64,000 nt of DNA from Acidobacteriota bacterium (GTDB taxonomy: Bacteria > Acidobacteriota > Terriglobia > Acidiferrales > UBA7541), in contig JABCZR010000001.1 of NCBI GenBank assembly GCA_013289585.1, positions 186,001-250,000 of the forward strand. Direction: 5' to 3'. This document shows, piece after piece, positions 8,732 to 17,403 of the stretch (position 1 is the stretch's first letter; each line of letters starts with the position of its first letter). The notes beneath the pieces were generated by a model that had not been told where the DNA came from, did not search any database, and saw nothing but the letters and a program-made list of their open reading frames with translations. The position numbers and the translations under genes are program-made.

Positions 8732-11308
8732 TTAGAGGCGTGGGTCCACGGGCTCGCTCTCAAGGGCGAGGACCCCGAAAACGCACTCGTGGACCCGACG
8801 CAGAGGTTCGTTTCGTACGAAACGCTCCAGAGCTTCGATTCCCAGGGCAAATTCCCGAAGAGCAAAAGAACGTTTCGCCGACGTGGAACGGCTACGAAGG
8901 CGCTCGAGATTCTCAGGCAGCAAATACTCCGGTCCGTAGATGATCCTCAAGTACTCGGGTCCGCGGCACTTGACGGCTGGCTGTGTTAGCCCGCGCCGTC
9001 CGCGCGCGATGAAGTCCATTGGCTTCACTACCATCCCCTCACCACCGTGAGCAGTCAGCTCCTCCCACCACCGGGTGGCCTCTTCGACGGTGGCCGCGTC
9101 GGTAACATCCACCTGCTTGTACGGTGTTGCGAGCAACAGACCGTCGCTGGCTTTGCAGAGTTCACCTAACTTCTCCATGTGCCAGACATGATCCTTCTGC
9201 ACATGAACCTGTCCTTCTGTAACAAGGAGGTGGAACGGCGCGAGTTTCAAATCGCTGACCGACTGAACCGACCAGCAGTAGTGACGATAGGCATCCACAT
9301 AAAGGTTGGCGGCGTTGAGGCGTGCCTTGCAACGTTCCAGAAGAACCAGGGCATCACCAATCTTTGGTGCAAGGTGCTCGAGCGATGCGACTGTCTCCGA
9401 AAGAGACGCTTGTGCCGCTGCGCCCACCGCGGCGTACTGTTGGCGCAACAGTTCTTGAGCCTTCGCCGACCAGGGCATCAATTCCGCATCGAGGCAAATC
9501 CAATCTGTCTGAAACTGCTCCCAAAACCCTGCAGCATCGCAGGCTGTGTGAATCTTTTTGAGAAATTCCGTTTCAATCTTCGCGTCGTCGAAGAATCGCC
9601 TGCCGGTGCGCGTGTAGCAGATGCCAATCCCCTCGCCGATGACGCCGAAACGCCGGCGTGCTGCATCTTCATCACGGCAGACAATCACAACTGCACGTGA
9701 ACCCATGTGCTTTTCTTCGCAGACTACTCGAGGTACACCCTCTCGACGGTAGTAGGCAAAGACCTCCGTCGGATATTCGAGGAACCCTGGCAGTGAGGTT
9801 GTCTCGGTGGGCGACATGGTTGGCGGTAAGTAGATCAACCATTTGGGATTCGCGGCGAAGCGGCTGATGACTTCCAGAGCTGCTAGTGCGTTTTCTTCGC
9901 GAACCGTTACATTGTGATGAAGCCTGGTCGTGACGATTCGTTTTCCAATCACGTCATCGATATCGAGCAAGTCGTCATGAATCTGCTGAGAAGTAAGGGA
10001 CGGAGTGGCTTCTGCTGTCGCAGCAACCAGTGGCTTGATGGGTTGGGCATACGTCGCGCGCGCCGGAACAGAAAGTAGTTCTCGTTCCGGATGCCGAAGC
10101 GCCGTCAGACTCCCGCCAAAGACACAGCCGGTATCGATGTTGATGGTTCGATTCAGCCAATCCGGCTGAGGGACGGGAGTGTGGCCGTAGACCACCATGG
10201 CCCTGCCCCGATACTCGGCTGCCCAGTTGTAGCGAACGGGTAACCCAAACTCGTCCGTCTCACCCGTCGTTTCGCCATACAACGCAAAGTCGCGGACCTT
10301 TCCCGAGCCTCGACCCTGCATTTCCTCTTTCATCCCTGCATGGGCAACAACGAGTTTTCCGTCGTCCAGAACGTAGTGACTGACAAGCTCGTCAATGAAC
10401 TCCAATACGGTGGCGCGAAACTCCGGGGACTCCGGATTAAGTTGTTCAAGCGACTCCGCGAGCCCATGGGTGATCTGCACATCCTTTCCGCGGAGTTTGC
10501 GCATCAGCTTGACATCGTGATTGCCGGGAACGCAGAAAGCTGTTCCTGCTTCGACCATCCCCATGACTAAACGGAGTACGTCGGGGATCTTGGGGCCGCG
10601 GTCCACAAGGTCACCGAGAAATATGGCTTTGCGCCCTTCAGGCGGCCTCACGGAATAGCTTTGCGAGGTGGCACCGTTCGATCGAGCTTCGACGGAATAT
10701 CCGAGCTTCGTTAGCAAATCGAGTAATTCGTCGAAGCATCCGTGGACGTCGCCGATGATGTCGAACGGACCGTGCTCGTGCTTTAGGTTGTTCCACAACG
10801 GCTCGCGCACGATTTCCGCAGCGTCCGCCTCTTCGGGCGAGCGCAAAACGTGAACTCGCCGAAAACCTTCACGTTCCAAGCCTCGCAATGAGCGTCGTAA
10901 CTGCTGCGACTGTTGGCGGATCACGTGTGGTCCGAAATCCCGATCGGGGCGAGTGCGATTCCGCTCTTGGCATAGTTTTTCGGGCAGGTCGAACACAATC
11001 GCGACCGGGAGACAGTGGTACTCACGGCCAAGCGCTATGATCGGTTTCCGTGCTTCCGGCTGAACATTCGTGGCGTCAATCACAACGAGCTTGCCGGCTG
11101 CCAGGCGTTTCGAAGCGATGAAATGAAGCACCTCAAATGCGTCGTTCGTCGCGGCCTGGCTGTTTTCATCGTCCGAGACGAGGCCGCGGCAGAAGTCGGA
11201 AGACAGAACCTCCGTCCCCCGAAAGTGCTTTCGCGCAAAGGTCGACTTGCCTGACCCAGAAGGGCCAACAAGGGCAACAACCGCGAGTTCGGGAATGGTT
11301 AGCTTCAT
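8732..11308 (-). CDS. pnkp: Bacterial Pnkp: polynucleotide kinase-phosphatase-ligase for RNA repair
   Basis: Heals and seals broken RNA: 5' kinase, 2',3' phosphatase and ATP-dependent ligase in one 858-residue chain. The kinase (about 1-170) has GPSGSGKST with K21/S22. The metallophosphatase (about 181-400) has D187, H189, D233, R237, N263, H264, H323 and H376, which coincide with the active-site numbering known for the Clostridium thermocellum enzyme. The ligase (about 475-858) has EEKHMGSRA with the adenylated lysine at K533. All three sites look intact. Its ATG overlaps the end of hen1 by four bases. In this family the ligase needs the Hen1 partner. Sealing with Hen1 leaves a 2'-O-methyl mark that protects against a second cut. 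Confidence 0.96.
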   Translation of the reverse strand: MKLTIPELAVVALVGPSGSGKSTFARKHFRGTEVLSSDFCRGLVSDDENSQAATNDAFEVLHFIASKRLAAGKLVVIDATNVQPEARKPIIALGREYHCLPVAIVFDLPEKLCQERNRTRPDRDFGPHVIRQQSQQLRRSLRGLEREGFRRVHVLRSPEEADAAEIVREPLWNNLKHEHGPFDIIGDVHGCFDELLDLLTKLGYSVEARSNGATSQSYSVRPPEGRKAIFLGDLVDRGPKIPDVLRLVMGMVEAGTAFCVPGNHDVKLMRKLRGKDVQITHGLAESLEQLNPESPEFRATVLEFIDELVSHYVLDDGKLVVAHAGMKEEMQGRGSGKVRDFALYGETTGETDEFGLPVRYNWAAEYRGRAMVVYGHTPVPQPDWLNRTINIDTGCVFGGSLTALRHPERELLSVPARATYAQPIKPLVAATAEATPSLTSQQIHDDLLDIDDVIGKRIVTTRLHHNVTVREENALAALEVISRFAANPKWLIYLPPTMSPTETTSLPGFLEYPTEVFAYYRREGVPRVVCEEKHMGSRAVVIVCRDEDAARRRFGVIGEGIGICYTRTGRRFFDDAKIETEFLKKIHTACDAAGFWEQFQTDWICLDAELMPWSAKAQELLRQQYAAVGAAAQASLSETVASLEHLAPKIGDALVLLERCKARLNAANLYVDAYRHYCWSVQSVSDLKLAPFHLLVTEGQVHVQKDHVWHMEKLGELCKASDGLLLATPYKQVDVTDAATVEEATRWWEELTAHGGEGMVVKPMDFIARGRRGLTQPAVKCRGPEYLRIIYGPEYLLPENLERLRSRSTSAKRSFALREFALGIEALERFVRNEPLRRVHECVFGVLALESEPVDPRL

Positions 11309-12708
11309 TGGCGACTAAAGATACCCATCTGTGTAGGACTGCCTACCGTTTGGTCTTCAGGCCCGATCGGCAAGAAGCGAACTGAATAGCCGAATTGCGC
11401 AGCTATCTTCGTTGCCCAGGATTGAAATTCCGCACGTGTCCACTCAAAGCGATGGTCTTTGTGGCGCATTTTGCCCGCGGGCAGAGTTTCAAATTTGACG
11501 TTGTACTCAACGTTGGGTGTTGTCACCACAACTGTTTGCGGGTGCGCGAATTCAAACAGAACTCTCTCGAAGGCCGCAAGGCGCGGCGCGTCTTGGTGCT
11601 CAATAACTTCTACAACCGTGGCAGCGTCGTACCCGGCGAGACGCGCATCCCGATAAGTCAAGGAACCATGAAGCAGACGAATTCGCTCTTTTTGCATCGT
11701 TGGCAAATTGTCAAGATGCAGTCTCTGAGCCGCGATCTCCAAAACTCGGTGCGAAACATCCAACCCCACAATTTCTGCGAATGTCTTGTCCTTCAGAAGC
11801 TCACGCAGAAGTCTGCCCTCGCCACAGCCAAGGTCGAGAACACGCTTCGCTCCGCTAATGCGAAGCACCGCCATGACAGCTCCAATCCGTTGTTCGGCCA
11901 GGCTGATGGGCTTTTCAATGGCTTCTTCCTCACGCGTGTGAATCTCCGCCAGCTCTTCTGCTTCGGGCTCTTCTTCTCCGATGAGCCGTGTCAACGCTTC
12001 GCGAGCCAGCCGCTTCTGATGCTTCAAATAGCGATTGGTAATCAGTTCGCGTTCGGGGTGGTCACGAAGCCATCCCTCGCCGTGACGAAGTAACTTCTCC
12101 ACTTCCGCGTCGCCAACCCAATAGTGCTTGTCGTCATCCAGCACGGGAATCAGGACGTAGAGATGCGTCAGTAGATCGCTCAATCGAACGATTGCTTTCA
12201 GGGTGACCGTGAAATAAGCGCTTTCGCCCCATTCCGGAAACTTAGTATCGAGCGGGTGCCTGAGTGCTGTTACCTCGTACGCCAATGGCTCGAAGAGCCG
12301 GCGGAGCAAATTCTCTCCGCCGCGACAGGGCAGAACCGCAATGCGCGTTTCCAGGGGTAGCGGCGTCTCCGCGAGTTTCTGGCGTTCTTTGCTTCTTCCG
12401 GTGATTGCTGTTCCGAAGGTCCGGGCAATGGCCACGCTTAGGAACGACGAGGCCGCGTAAGGCCGGTCGTTCACGTACTGTTCGAGCCTATGCGCTTCGC
12501 CACTGGGACCTCGACGGTTACGCACAAGGCCAATGGCGTCGATCTCCAACAGCAGTGCTGCCGTGCAGCGTTCCGGGGATGTTTCCGGATAGAAGACGTG
12601 AGCTTTTCCAAAGACCTGTTCAAAAGAATGAACTCGAGATGGACTCTTGTGCAGTAGGTAGCCCAAGTCCGTCGCCGGATTTCCGGTGTAGGTAATGGTC
12701 AGGAGCAT
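11305..12708 (-). CDS. hen1: Hen1: RNA repair 3'-terminal 2'-O-methyltransferase and Pnkp partner
   Basis: Methylates the 2'-OH of the 3' end of broken RNA before Pnkp seals it. Residues 1 to about 240 are the bacterial Hen1 N-terminal domain, which in the family activates the Pnkp ligase. The C-terminal methyltransferase has the SAM loop RVLDLGCGEGRLLREL, the metal-binding EVIEH motif and TTPNVEYN. The 467-residue length is normal for the bacterial form. First gene of the hen1-pnkp operon (four-base overlap), divergent from the SPFH operon. An acidic linker (about 240-265) joins the two domains. Confidence 0.95.
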   Translation of the reverse strand: MLLTITYTGNPATDLGYLLHKSPSRVHSFEQVFGKAHVFYPETSPERCTAALLLEIDAIGLVRNRRGPSGEAHRLEQYVNDRPYAASSFLSVAIARTFGTAITGRSKERQKLAETPLPLETRIAVLPCRGGENLLRRLFEPLAYEVTALRHPLDTKFPEWGESAYFTVTLKAIVRLSDLLTHLYVLIPVLDDDKHYWVGDAEVEKLLRHGEGWLRDHPERELITNRYLKHQKRLAREALTRLIGEEEPEAEELAEIHTREEEAIEKPISLAEQRIGAVMAVLRISGAKRVLDLGCGEGRLLRELLKDKTFAEIVGLDVSHRVLEIAAQRLHLDNLPTMQKERIRLLHGSLTYRDARLAGYDAATVVEVIEHQDAPRLAAFERVLFEFAHPQTVVVTTPNVEYNVKFETLPAGKMRHKDHRFEWTRAEFQSWATKIAAQFGYSVRFLPIGPEDQTVGSPTQMGIFSRQ

Positions 12709-12849
12709 TGTTGTTCTCTACTCTATCGCAAAGCCGGTAGAAACGACATTATTGGAACTCGATAGTTGTACGGTCTGCTTCGCATATAGCTGAAATTAAA
12801 GCATTTGCCAAATATCCCATGGAACCAACAAGAGGCGGATGAATATAGC

Positions 12850-12897
12850 TTGACATAGTGTCTCTGCAACACTTATATTAGTGTCTGACAGACACTA
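12850..12897 (+). promoter_or_regulatory. Sigma-70-type promoter overlapped by a perfect 19-bp palindrome
   Basis: TTGACA (12850-12855), an 18-base spacer and TATATT (12874-12879) form a strong promoter pointing to the SPFH operon. The perfect palindrome TAGTGTCTGACAGACACTA (12879-12897, centre A) starts at the last base of the -10 box and covers the expected start point. The half-site TAGTGTCT also occurs at 12856-12863 in the spacer, 23 bases upstream. This is the layout of a repressor operator; the NrtR-type regulator encoded third in the operon is the natural candidate. A GGAGG at 12900-12904 serves the ATG at 12911. Confidence 0.7.
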
Positions 12898-12910
12898 ATG
12901 GAGGTTCTCA

Positions 12911-13906
12911 ATGCTTCCGATCCGATACATGAAAGCCGCTCCGACAACTTACGTTCTCCAGTTCAAAAACGGTCGCGTCCGCCGCGAGGGCCCTGGGCTT
13001 TCGTTCTTGTATTATGCCCCGACAACCACGCTCATAACCGTACCTTTGGAAAGTGCCGATGTCCCTTTCGCTTTCCAAGAAACAACAGGAGATTTCCAGG
13101 CTGTGGCCCTTCAAGGTCAATTGACTTACCGTGTGTCCGACCCCAAGAAGCTTTCTTCTATTCTGGATTTCAGCATTAGTCCCTCGGGCCTGTATCGTTC
13201 TGAGGATTACCGCAAGTTACCCGAGCGGCTCGTCCACACCATGCAGACGCTCATGCGAGCAGAGACTCAAAAGCTCTCGCTTCAAGAGGCGCTCACGAAA
13301 AGTGGGACACTGAGCGCCTCGGTTTTCGCCACATTGAAGTCTTCTGATGCCGTCGCTCAGCTGGGAGTTGAAATCTTGAATCTTTCCTTGCTCTCGATTC
13401 GTCCGACGCCGGAAATGGCAAAAGCGCTGGAGGCCGAGGCACGCGAAGCCCTGCAGCGCCGGTCGGACGAGGCAATCTACGAACGGCGAAACAACGCCGT
13501 CGAGCAGGAACGGCGCATAAAGGAAAGCGAGTTCAACACCGAAATCGCCGCTGAGGAAAAACGTCGTCAGATTCGTGAAACGCAGATGGCCGCAGACATA
13601 GCGATTGAGCAGCAGCGCGCTACCCTGATGGAGAAGCGCATCGAGACCGACCGGAAAGAAGCTGACAGCCGTGCGTATGCTCTCGAAGCCACACTTAAGC
13701 CCGTGCGCGAGATGGACTGGAGAGCCATGATGACGCTCTCTGATCATGGTGGGGACCCAAAGATGATGATCGCTCTGGCATTTCAGGAGATGGCGTCGAA
13801 TGCTCAGAAAATTGGTGAACTCAACATCTCACCCGATCTGCTGCGCAGCCTGATTTCTTCCACCGTAACAACCGCTGCACTTCCGTCAACGCAAAAGGGG
13901 AAGTAA
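12911..13906 (+). CDS. SPFH/band-7 domain protein (slipin-like)
   Basis: A 331-residue protein of the SPFH/band-7 family, which makes ring- or cage-like membrane scaffolds. The SPFH domain covers about residues 8-180 (QGQLTYRVSDPKKL, GVEILNLSLLSIRPTPEMAKALEAEAREALQ is the typical end). A long charged coiled coil follows (about 180-270, repeated EERR/KES heptads), then a short helical tail. No clear N-terminal membrane segment is seen, unlike classical slipins. It has a GGAGG at ideal spacing and is first in a three-gene operon with the NAD-kinase-like and Nudix genes (2- and 3-base gaps). Its role beside RNA repair is not established. Confidence 0.85.
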   Translation: MLPIRYMKAAPTTYVLQFKNGRVRREGPGLSFLYYAPTTTLITVPLESADVPFAFQETTGDFQAVALQGQLTYRVSDPKKLSSILDFSISPSGLYRSEDYRKLPERLVHTMQTLMRAETQKLSLQEALTKSGTLSASVFATLKSSDAVAQLGVEILNLSLLSIRPTPEMAKALEAEAREALQRRSDEAIYERRNNAVEQERRIKESEFNTEIAAEEKRRQIRETQMAADIAIEQQRATLMEKRIETDRKEADSRAYALEATLKPVREMDWRAMMTLSDHGGDPKMMIALAFQEMASNAQKIGELNISPDLLRSLISSTVTTAALPSTQKGK

Positions 13907-13908
13907 CG

Positions 13909-14865
13909 ATGCGTGTAAACGTGGATACAACGGACAAGCGAGCCGGGTTCGAGAAAATCGTCTTGGTTACCCGCAAGACCCGGCTCGCTGAATTGGTGGA
14001 ACGATTCAACACGCTGGCACAGACCAAGTTTTACATCGAACATGCCGGGGGCAACTTCCAGGAATATCAACTGGAAGATGACGCATATCGCCGGTCAGCC
14101 GAAATCGTTCGCAGATCGATGGAAGTGGGGCTGAAGTTCCAGGAAATCGATCGCGGCTTAGTGCCGACGTTCACCTTCCTCCCGGAAGATCTCGTCGTCA
14201 CTCTCGGCCAGGACGGGCTCGTCGCCAACACGGCAAAATATATTGGCAAACAACAACTCATCGCTATCAATCCAGATCCCGAACGCTTCGACGGCATCCT
14301 GCTTCCATTCCTTCCAGACCAAAGTGCGCACGCGCTCGAACAGGTCCTTAATGGGAAGTGTCGCATTCGGCCAGTTACCCTGGCCGAAGCGCGCATGAAC
14401 GACGGCCAACGTCTTTTGGCGTTCAACGATCTGTTTCTCGGCGCACAGACACACGTTTCGGCGCGTTATCGGATCCGATGGGCGAAAAACGAGGAACCCC
14501 AGTCATCGAGTGGGGTTCTCGTCTCGACCGGGGCAGGCAGCACCGGTTGGGTGTCGTCCGTGTTCAATATGGCTTCTGGCGTTGCGGCTCTGACTGGTGG
14601 CCATGCTGTGAGACCGATGCGGCTGGATTGGGAGGACCGCCGTTTGTTGTTTGTGGTTCGCGAGCCCTTCGTCAGCCGTCATTCCAAGGCGAGCATTGTC
14701 GCCGGCATCCTCGAACAGCAACAAGCCCTGGAGTTAGAATCGCTGATGCCATCGGGTGGCGTCATTTTCAGTGACGGCGTTGAGGCGGACTTCCTGCAAT
14801 TCAACTCGGGCTCCAGCGTCTTCGTGAGAGCGGCAGCCGAAACCGCCCAACTCGTGGTGGGGTGA
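13909..14865 (+). CDS. NAD kinase-like protein, divergent
   Basis: A 318-residue member of the ATP-NAD kinase/diacylglycerol-kinase fold. The usual GGDG loop is GQDG (100-103), followed by QQLIAINPDPERFDG. The NE-type motif appears as FNDLFLGAQTHVSARY. The characteristic STGAGSTGW is at about 206-214, and the C-terminal beta domain ends with ISFSDG-like VIFSDGVEADFLQF. The substituted first loop and the extra N-terminal 90 residues mean activity on NAD is likely but not certain. It lies two bases after the SPFH stop and three before the Nudix start, so the three are one operon. Confidence 0.78.
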   Translation: MRVNVDTTDKRAGFEKIVLVTRKTRLAELVERFNTLAQTKFYIEHAGGNFQEYQLEDDAYRRSAEIVRRSMEVGLKFQEIDRGLVPTFTFLPEDLVVTLGQDGLVANTAKYIGKQQLIAINPDPERFDGILLPFLPDQSAHALEQVLNGKCRIRPVTLAEARMNDGQRLLAFNDLFLGAQTHVSARYRIRWAKNEEPQSSSGVLVSTGAGSTGWVSSVFNMASGVAALTGGHAVRPMRLDWEDRRLLFVVREPFVSRHSKASIVAGILEQQQALELESLMPSGGVIFSDGVEADFLQFNSGSSVFVRAAAETAQLVVG

Positions 14866-14868
14866 ATC

Positions 14869-15537
14869 GTGGAAAGCTTGCGTGTCACCGTGGACATCGT
14901 GATCTTCACTCTGCGAGATGGCATCCTTCAGGTGCTGCTTGTGAAACGGGGAGTTCCGCCCTTTGAAGGACAATTTGCGATTCCCGGTGGCTTCATTCGA
15001 CAAGACGAATCGCTTGAGGACGCAGCTCTTCGCGAGTTGTACGAGGAGACCGGTGTGCGCAATGTTTTCCTCGAACAACTGTACACATTCGGGGATCCCA
15101 AACGGGACCCACGGGGGCGCGTAGTTACGGTCGCTTATTACGCGCTGATTGCTTCCGATAAATTGTCTTTAGTTGCGGGTGCCGAAGCGGCCGAGGCGCA
15201 GTGGTCTCTTGCGAATGAGCCGCCCCCTCTGGCCTTCGATCACAAATCCATTCTCGAATTCGCTCTCGAACGCCTGCGCAACAAACTGGAGTACACCACG
15301 GTGGGCTTTCAGCTCGTTCCTGAAAAGTTCACACTCGGCGAGCTTCAAGCGGTGTACGAAGCAATCCTAGGCCGGCAACTCGATAAGCGCAACTTCCGAC
15401 GCAAAATCGCGCTTTTGGGAATCCTGAAGCCGCTACGCGAATGGCGACATACTGGCCGCAAGCCAGCGCAGTTGTTCCGGTTCGCGTCCGCTCGGTTTGA
15501 AAAGCTGAAGGACAAAGGAATTCTCTTTCCTTTTTAA
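14869..15537 (+). CDS. NrtR-type Nudix hydrolase / transcription regulator
   Basis: A 222-residue protein with an N-terminal Nudix domain and a C-terminal winged helix, the domain order of NrtR regulators of NAD metabolism. The Nudix box is complete: G41, E47, R55, E56, E59, E60 and G62. Catalytic ADP-ribose hydrolysis is therefore possible, whereas many NrtR repressors have degenerate boxes. The C-terminal part (about 145-222) contains FTLGELQAVYEAIL and LDKRNFRRKI, typical of the NrtR DNA-binding domain. The start is a GTG just after the preceding stop. The palindrome over the operon promoter is its likely operator. Confidence 0.85.
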   Translation: MESLRVTVDIVIFTLRDGILQVLLVKRGVPPFEGQFAIPGGFIRQDESLEDAALRELYEETGVRNVFLEQLYTFGDPKRDPRGRVVTVAYYALIASDKLSLVAGAEAAEAQWSLANEPPPLAFDHKSILEFALERLRNKLEYTTVGFQLVPEKFTLGELQAVYEAILGRQLDKRNFRRKIALLGILKPLREWRHTGRKPAQLFRFASARFEKLKDKGILFPF

Positions 15538-15541
15538 TGGA

Positions 15542-17137
15542 CTATGCTTTTTCGAGTTGGGCCCATTCTATGCCAAAGCGGCCCAGATATTTCCTCAGAC
15601 GGTCGGCATCATTGGTGCTGGTCTTCTTCGCGCGTGAAACGCCGAATAATCTACGCCCCGCATCTGACAGGGTGCGTGATTCCTGACAAATCTGGATGAC
15701 GTAAGCTAACTGTGATCGATCAAATAAATCAATCTCCGCGAGTTGGTCGCGACTCAGAAGCCGAGAAAGAATTTCCTGGGATGCCTCCGCTTCAAGCGAG
15801 GTCCAGGAAGCATTCATGCGTTCGATCTCCTCTTCCACGATGCCCGTGGAAATTCTGCCGCCTTGCGCGAGTGTCGCCATACGAACGACTGCTGCGTTCA
15901 GGTCCCGAAAGTTCCTGGCCCAGGAAGAAGCCGGGTAAAGTGCGAACTGCAAGAATTTCTCACGAGCCTCTTTGCTGAAGGTCACATGGTGACTGGTTCG
16001 AGTCTCGAATTGCTCCAACTCGAACTGCAGGTTGGGCTCGATGTCTTCTGGACGAGAGCGTAGCCCCGGCAAGGAGAATGTCCAGAGATTGATCCGGGCC
16101 AGCAAATCTTCCCGGAATTGGCCTTCCCGCACGGCAGCGAAGAGGTCCTGGTTGGTTCCTGCGATGAGTTGGAAATCACTATGAGCCTCGCGATCCGAAC
16201 CAAGCGGCAAAAAAGTCTTTTCCTCGAGCGCTCGCAGGAGCATAGCCTGTTCGTCGATACCAAGTTCACCGATCTCGTCCAGAAAGAGGACGCCCTTATC
16301 GGCAACTCGCAAGACACCCGCCCGATCTCTTAAGGCTCCGGTAAAGGCGCCCTTCACGTGGCCAAATAATGTCGACATCGCAGCGTCGCCCCGCACGGTC
16401 GCGCAGTTGACATCAACAAAGTCCCCGTTTGCTGTGTGGCGAAGCTTTTTCAACTCGAAAATGCGGCGTGCAAGTTTTGATTTGCCGGCTCCCGTGGGCC
16501 CCATTAAGAGAAGTGGATCGCGCGTGGCGATGGCCACTTGTTCAATCCGATCGATCAGTTGGTTGAATTCCGGATTGCGTGTGTCGATACCGCCCTTCAA
16601 ATACGAGACGGCATAACTCTGTTCCTGACGAAAGCGCGACGCGATGCGGTCATACTTGGAAAGATCGAGATCAATAACCTTAATTTGACCGGGTGCGCCT
16701 CGGTCGCGCTCGGGAGAGGCTTGGAGCAATCTGCCTGGCAGGTATCTTGATTCGGTAAGAAGGAAGAGGCAGATCTGGGCGACGTGCGTCCCTGTGGTGA
16801 TATGGATCAGATATTCTTCCGCATCCGTATCGAATGGATAGGAACGAGCAAATTTGAAAAGTGTCTCGTAGACCCGCTCAAAGTCCCAAGGATCGCCAAA
16901 TTCGATTTCGTTGAGGCGCACCGTTGTTTCCGGCGAGACGGCAGCAATATCTTTGACAAGAAGCTGGGCAAGCGATTTATCGCGGAGCCCGTGAAGAAGT
17001 TCCAGGCGCTTGACCACAAAATCAGGTTGGCGGCAGATGGCGACCGTTGGTCTCCAATTCTGCCAGCGGTCCTGATTTCGCCCGGCATCCAGAGTGGTCC
17101 CCAAAATTCCGATGACAACATTGGCCTTTTCAGCCAT
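15542..17137 (-). CDS. rtcR: RtcR: sigma-54-dependent activator of the rtcBA operon
   Basis: Activates sigma-54 transcription of the RNA-repair genes when RNA damage products bind its sensor. Residues 1 to about 180 are the CARF-like RtcR sensor (VVIGILGTTLD, IHITTGTHVAQICLFLLTE). The AAA+ domain has Walker A GPTGAGKS (213-220), GAFTGA (263-268) that contacts sigma-54, Walker B FLDEIG and an arginine-rich sensor II region. A C-terminal helix-turn-helix ends the chain. The length of 531 residues is normal. It is divergent from rtcB with a 266-base shared control region and converges on the Nudix gene with only four bases between the stops. Confidence 0.94.
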   Translation of the reverse strand: MAEKANVVIGILGTTLDAGRNQDRWQNWRPTVAICRQPDFVVKRLELLHGLRDKSLAQLLVKDIAAVSPETTVRLNEIEFGDPWDFERVYETLFKFARSYPFDTDAEEYLIHITTGTHVAQICLFLLTESRYLPGRLLQASPERDRGAPGQIKVIDLDLSKYDRIASRFRQEQSYAVSYLKGGIDTRNPEFNQLIDRIEQVAIATRDPLLLMGPTGAGKSKLARRIFELKKLRHTANGDFVDVNCATVRGDAAMSTLFGHVKGAFTGALRDRAGVLRVADKGVLFLDEIGELGIDEQAMLLRALEEKTFLPLGSDREAHSDFQLIAGTNQDLFAAVREGQFREDLLARINLWTFSLPGLRSRPEDIEPNLQFELEQFETRTSHHVTFSKEAREKFLQFALYPASSWARNFRDLNAAVVRMATLAQGGRISTGIVEEEIERMNASWTSLEAEASQEILSRLLSRDQLAEIDLFDRSQLAYVIQICQESRTLSDAGRRLFGVSRAKKTSTNDADRLRKYLGRFGIEWAQLEKA

Positions 17138-17326
17138 ATCTATGAGTATATATCCTTATCTTATAAGATTGCCATTCACCCACTGCGGTTGGACCGTATC
17201 ATTTTAAGTAGTTTGTTTATAATCGCTTGGCAGAGCTAGCCGAAAGGTAACGGTGGTGCTCTATGTCATTGCAGAACGAATGGGAGAGAGAGGTTCCGCG
17301 AGCGAAATGGGAGTCGCGGACCAGTT

Positions 17327-17361
17327 GAGGCGTCAGCGCAGGTCATACTGACTGACGCCTC
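17327..17361 (+). promoter_or_regulatory. Perfect 10-bp inverted repeat in the rtcB leader
   Basis: GAGGCGTCAG (17327-17336) and CTGACGCCTC (17352-17361) are perfect complements around a 15-base loop, ending 42 bases before the rtcB ATG. As DNA it could be an activator or repressor site. As RNA it would make a stable leader hairpin just above the ribosome site GGAGG (17395-17399). No run of T follows, so it is not a terminator. Confidence 0.55.
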
Positions 17362-17403
17362 TCCGAGATGGCACAAATGCTGAGCCAGTAGAAGGAGGAT
17401 GAC

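Noticed and set aside
17369-17383. TGGCACAAATGCTGA as the sigma-54 promoter of rtcB
   Set aside because: The -24 half is perfect but the -12 GC is missing and the start point would fall inside the ribosome site.
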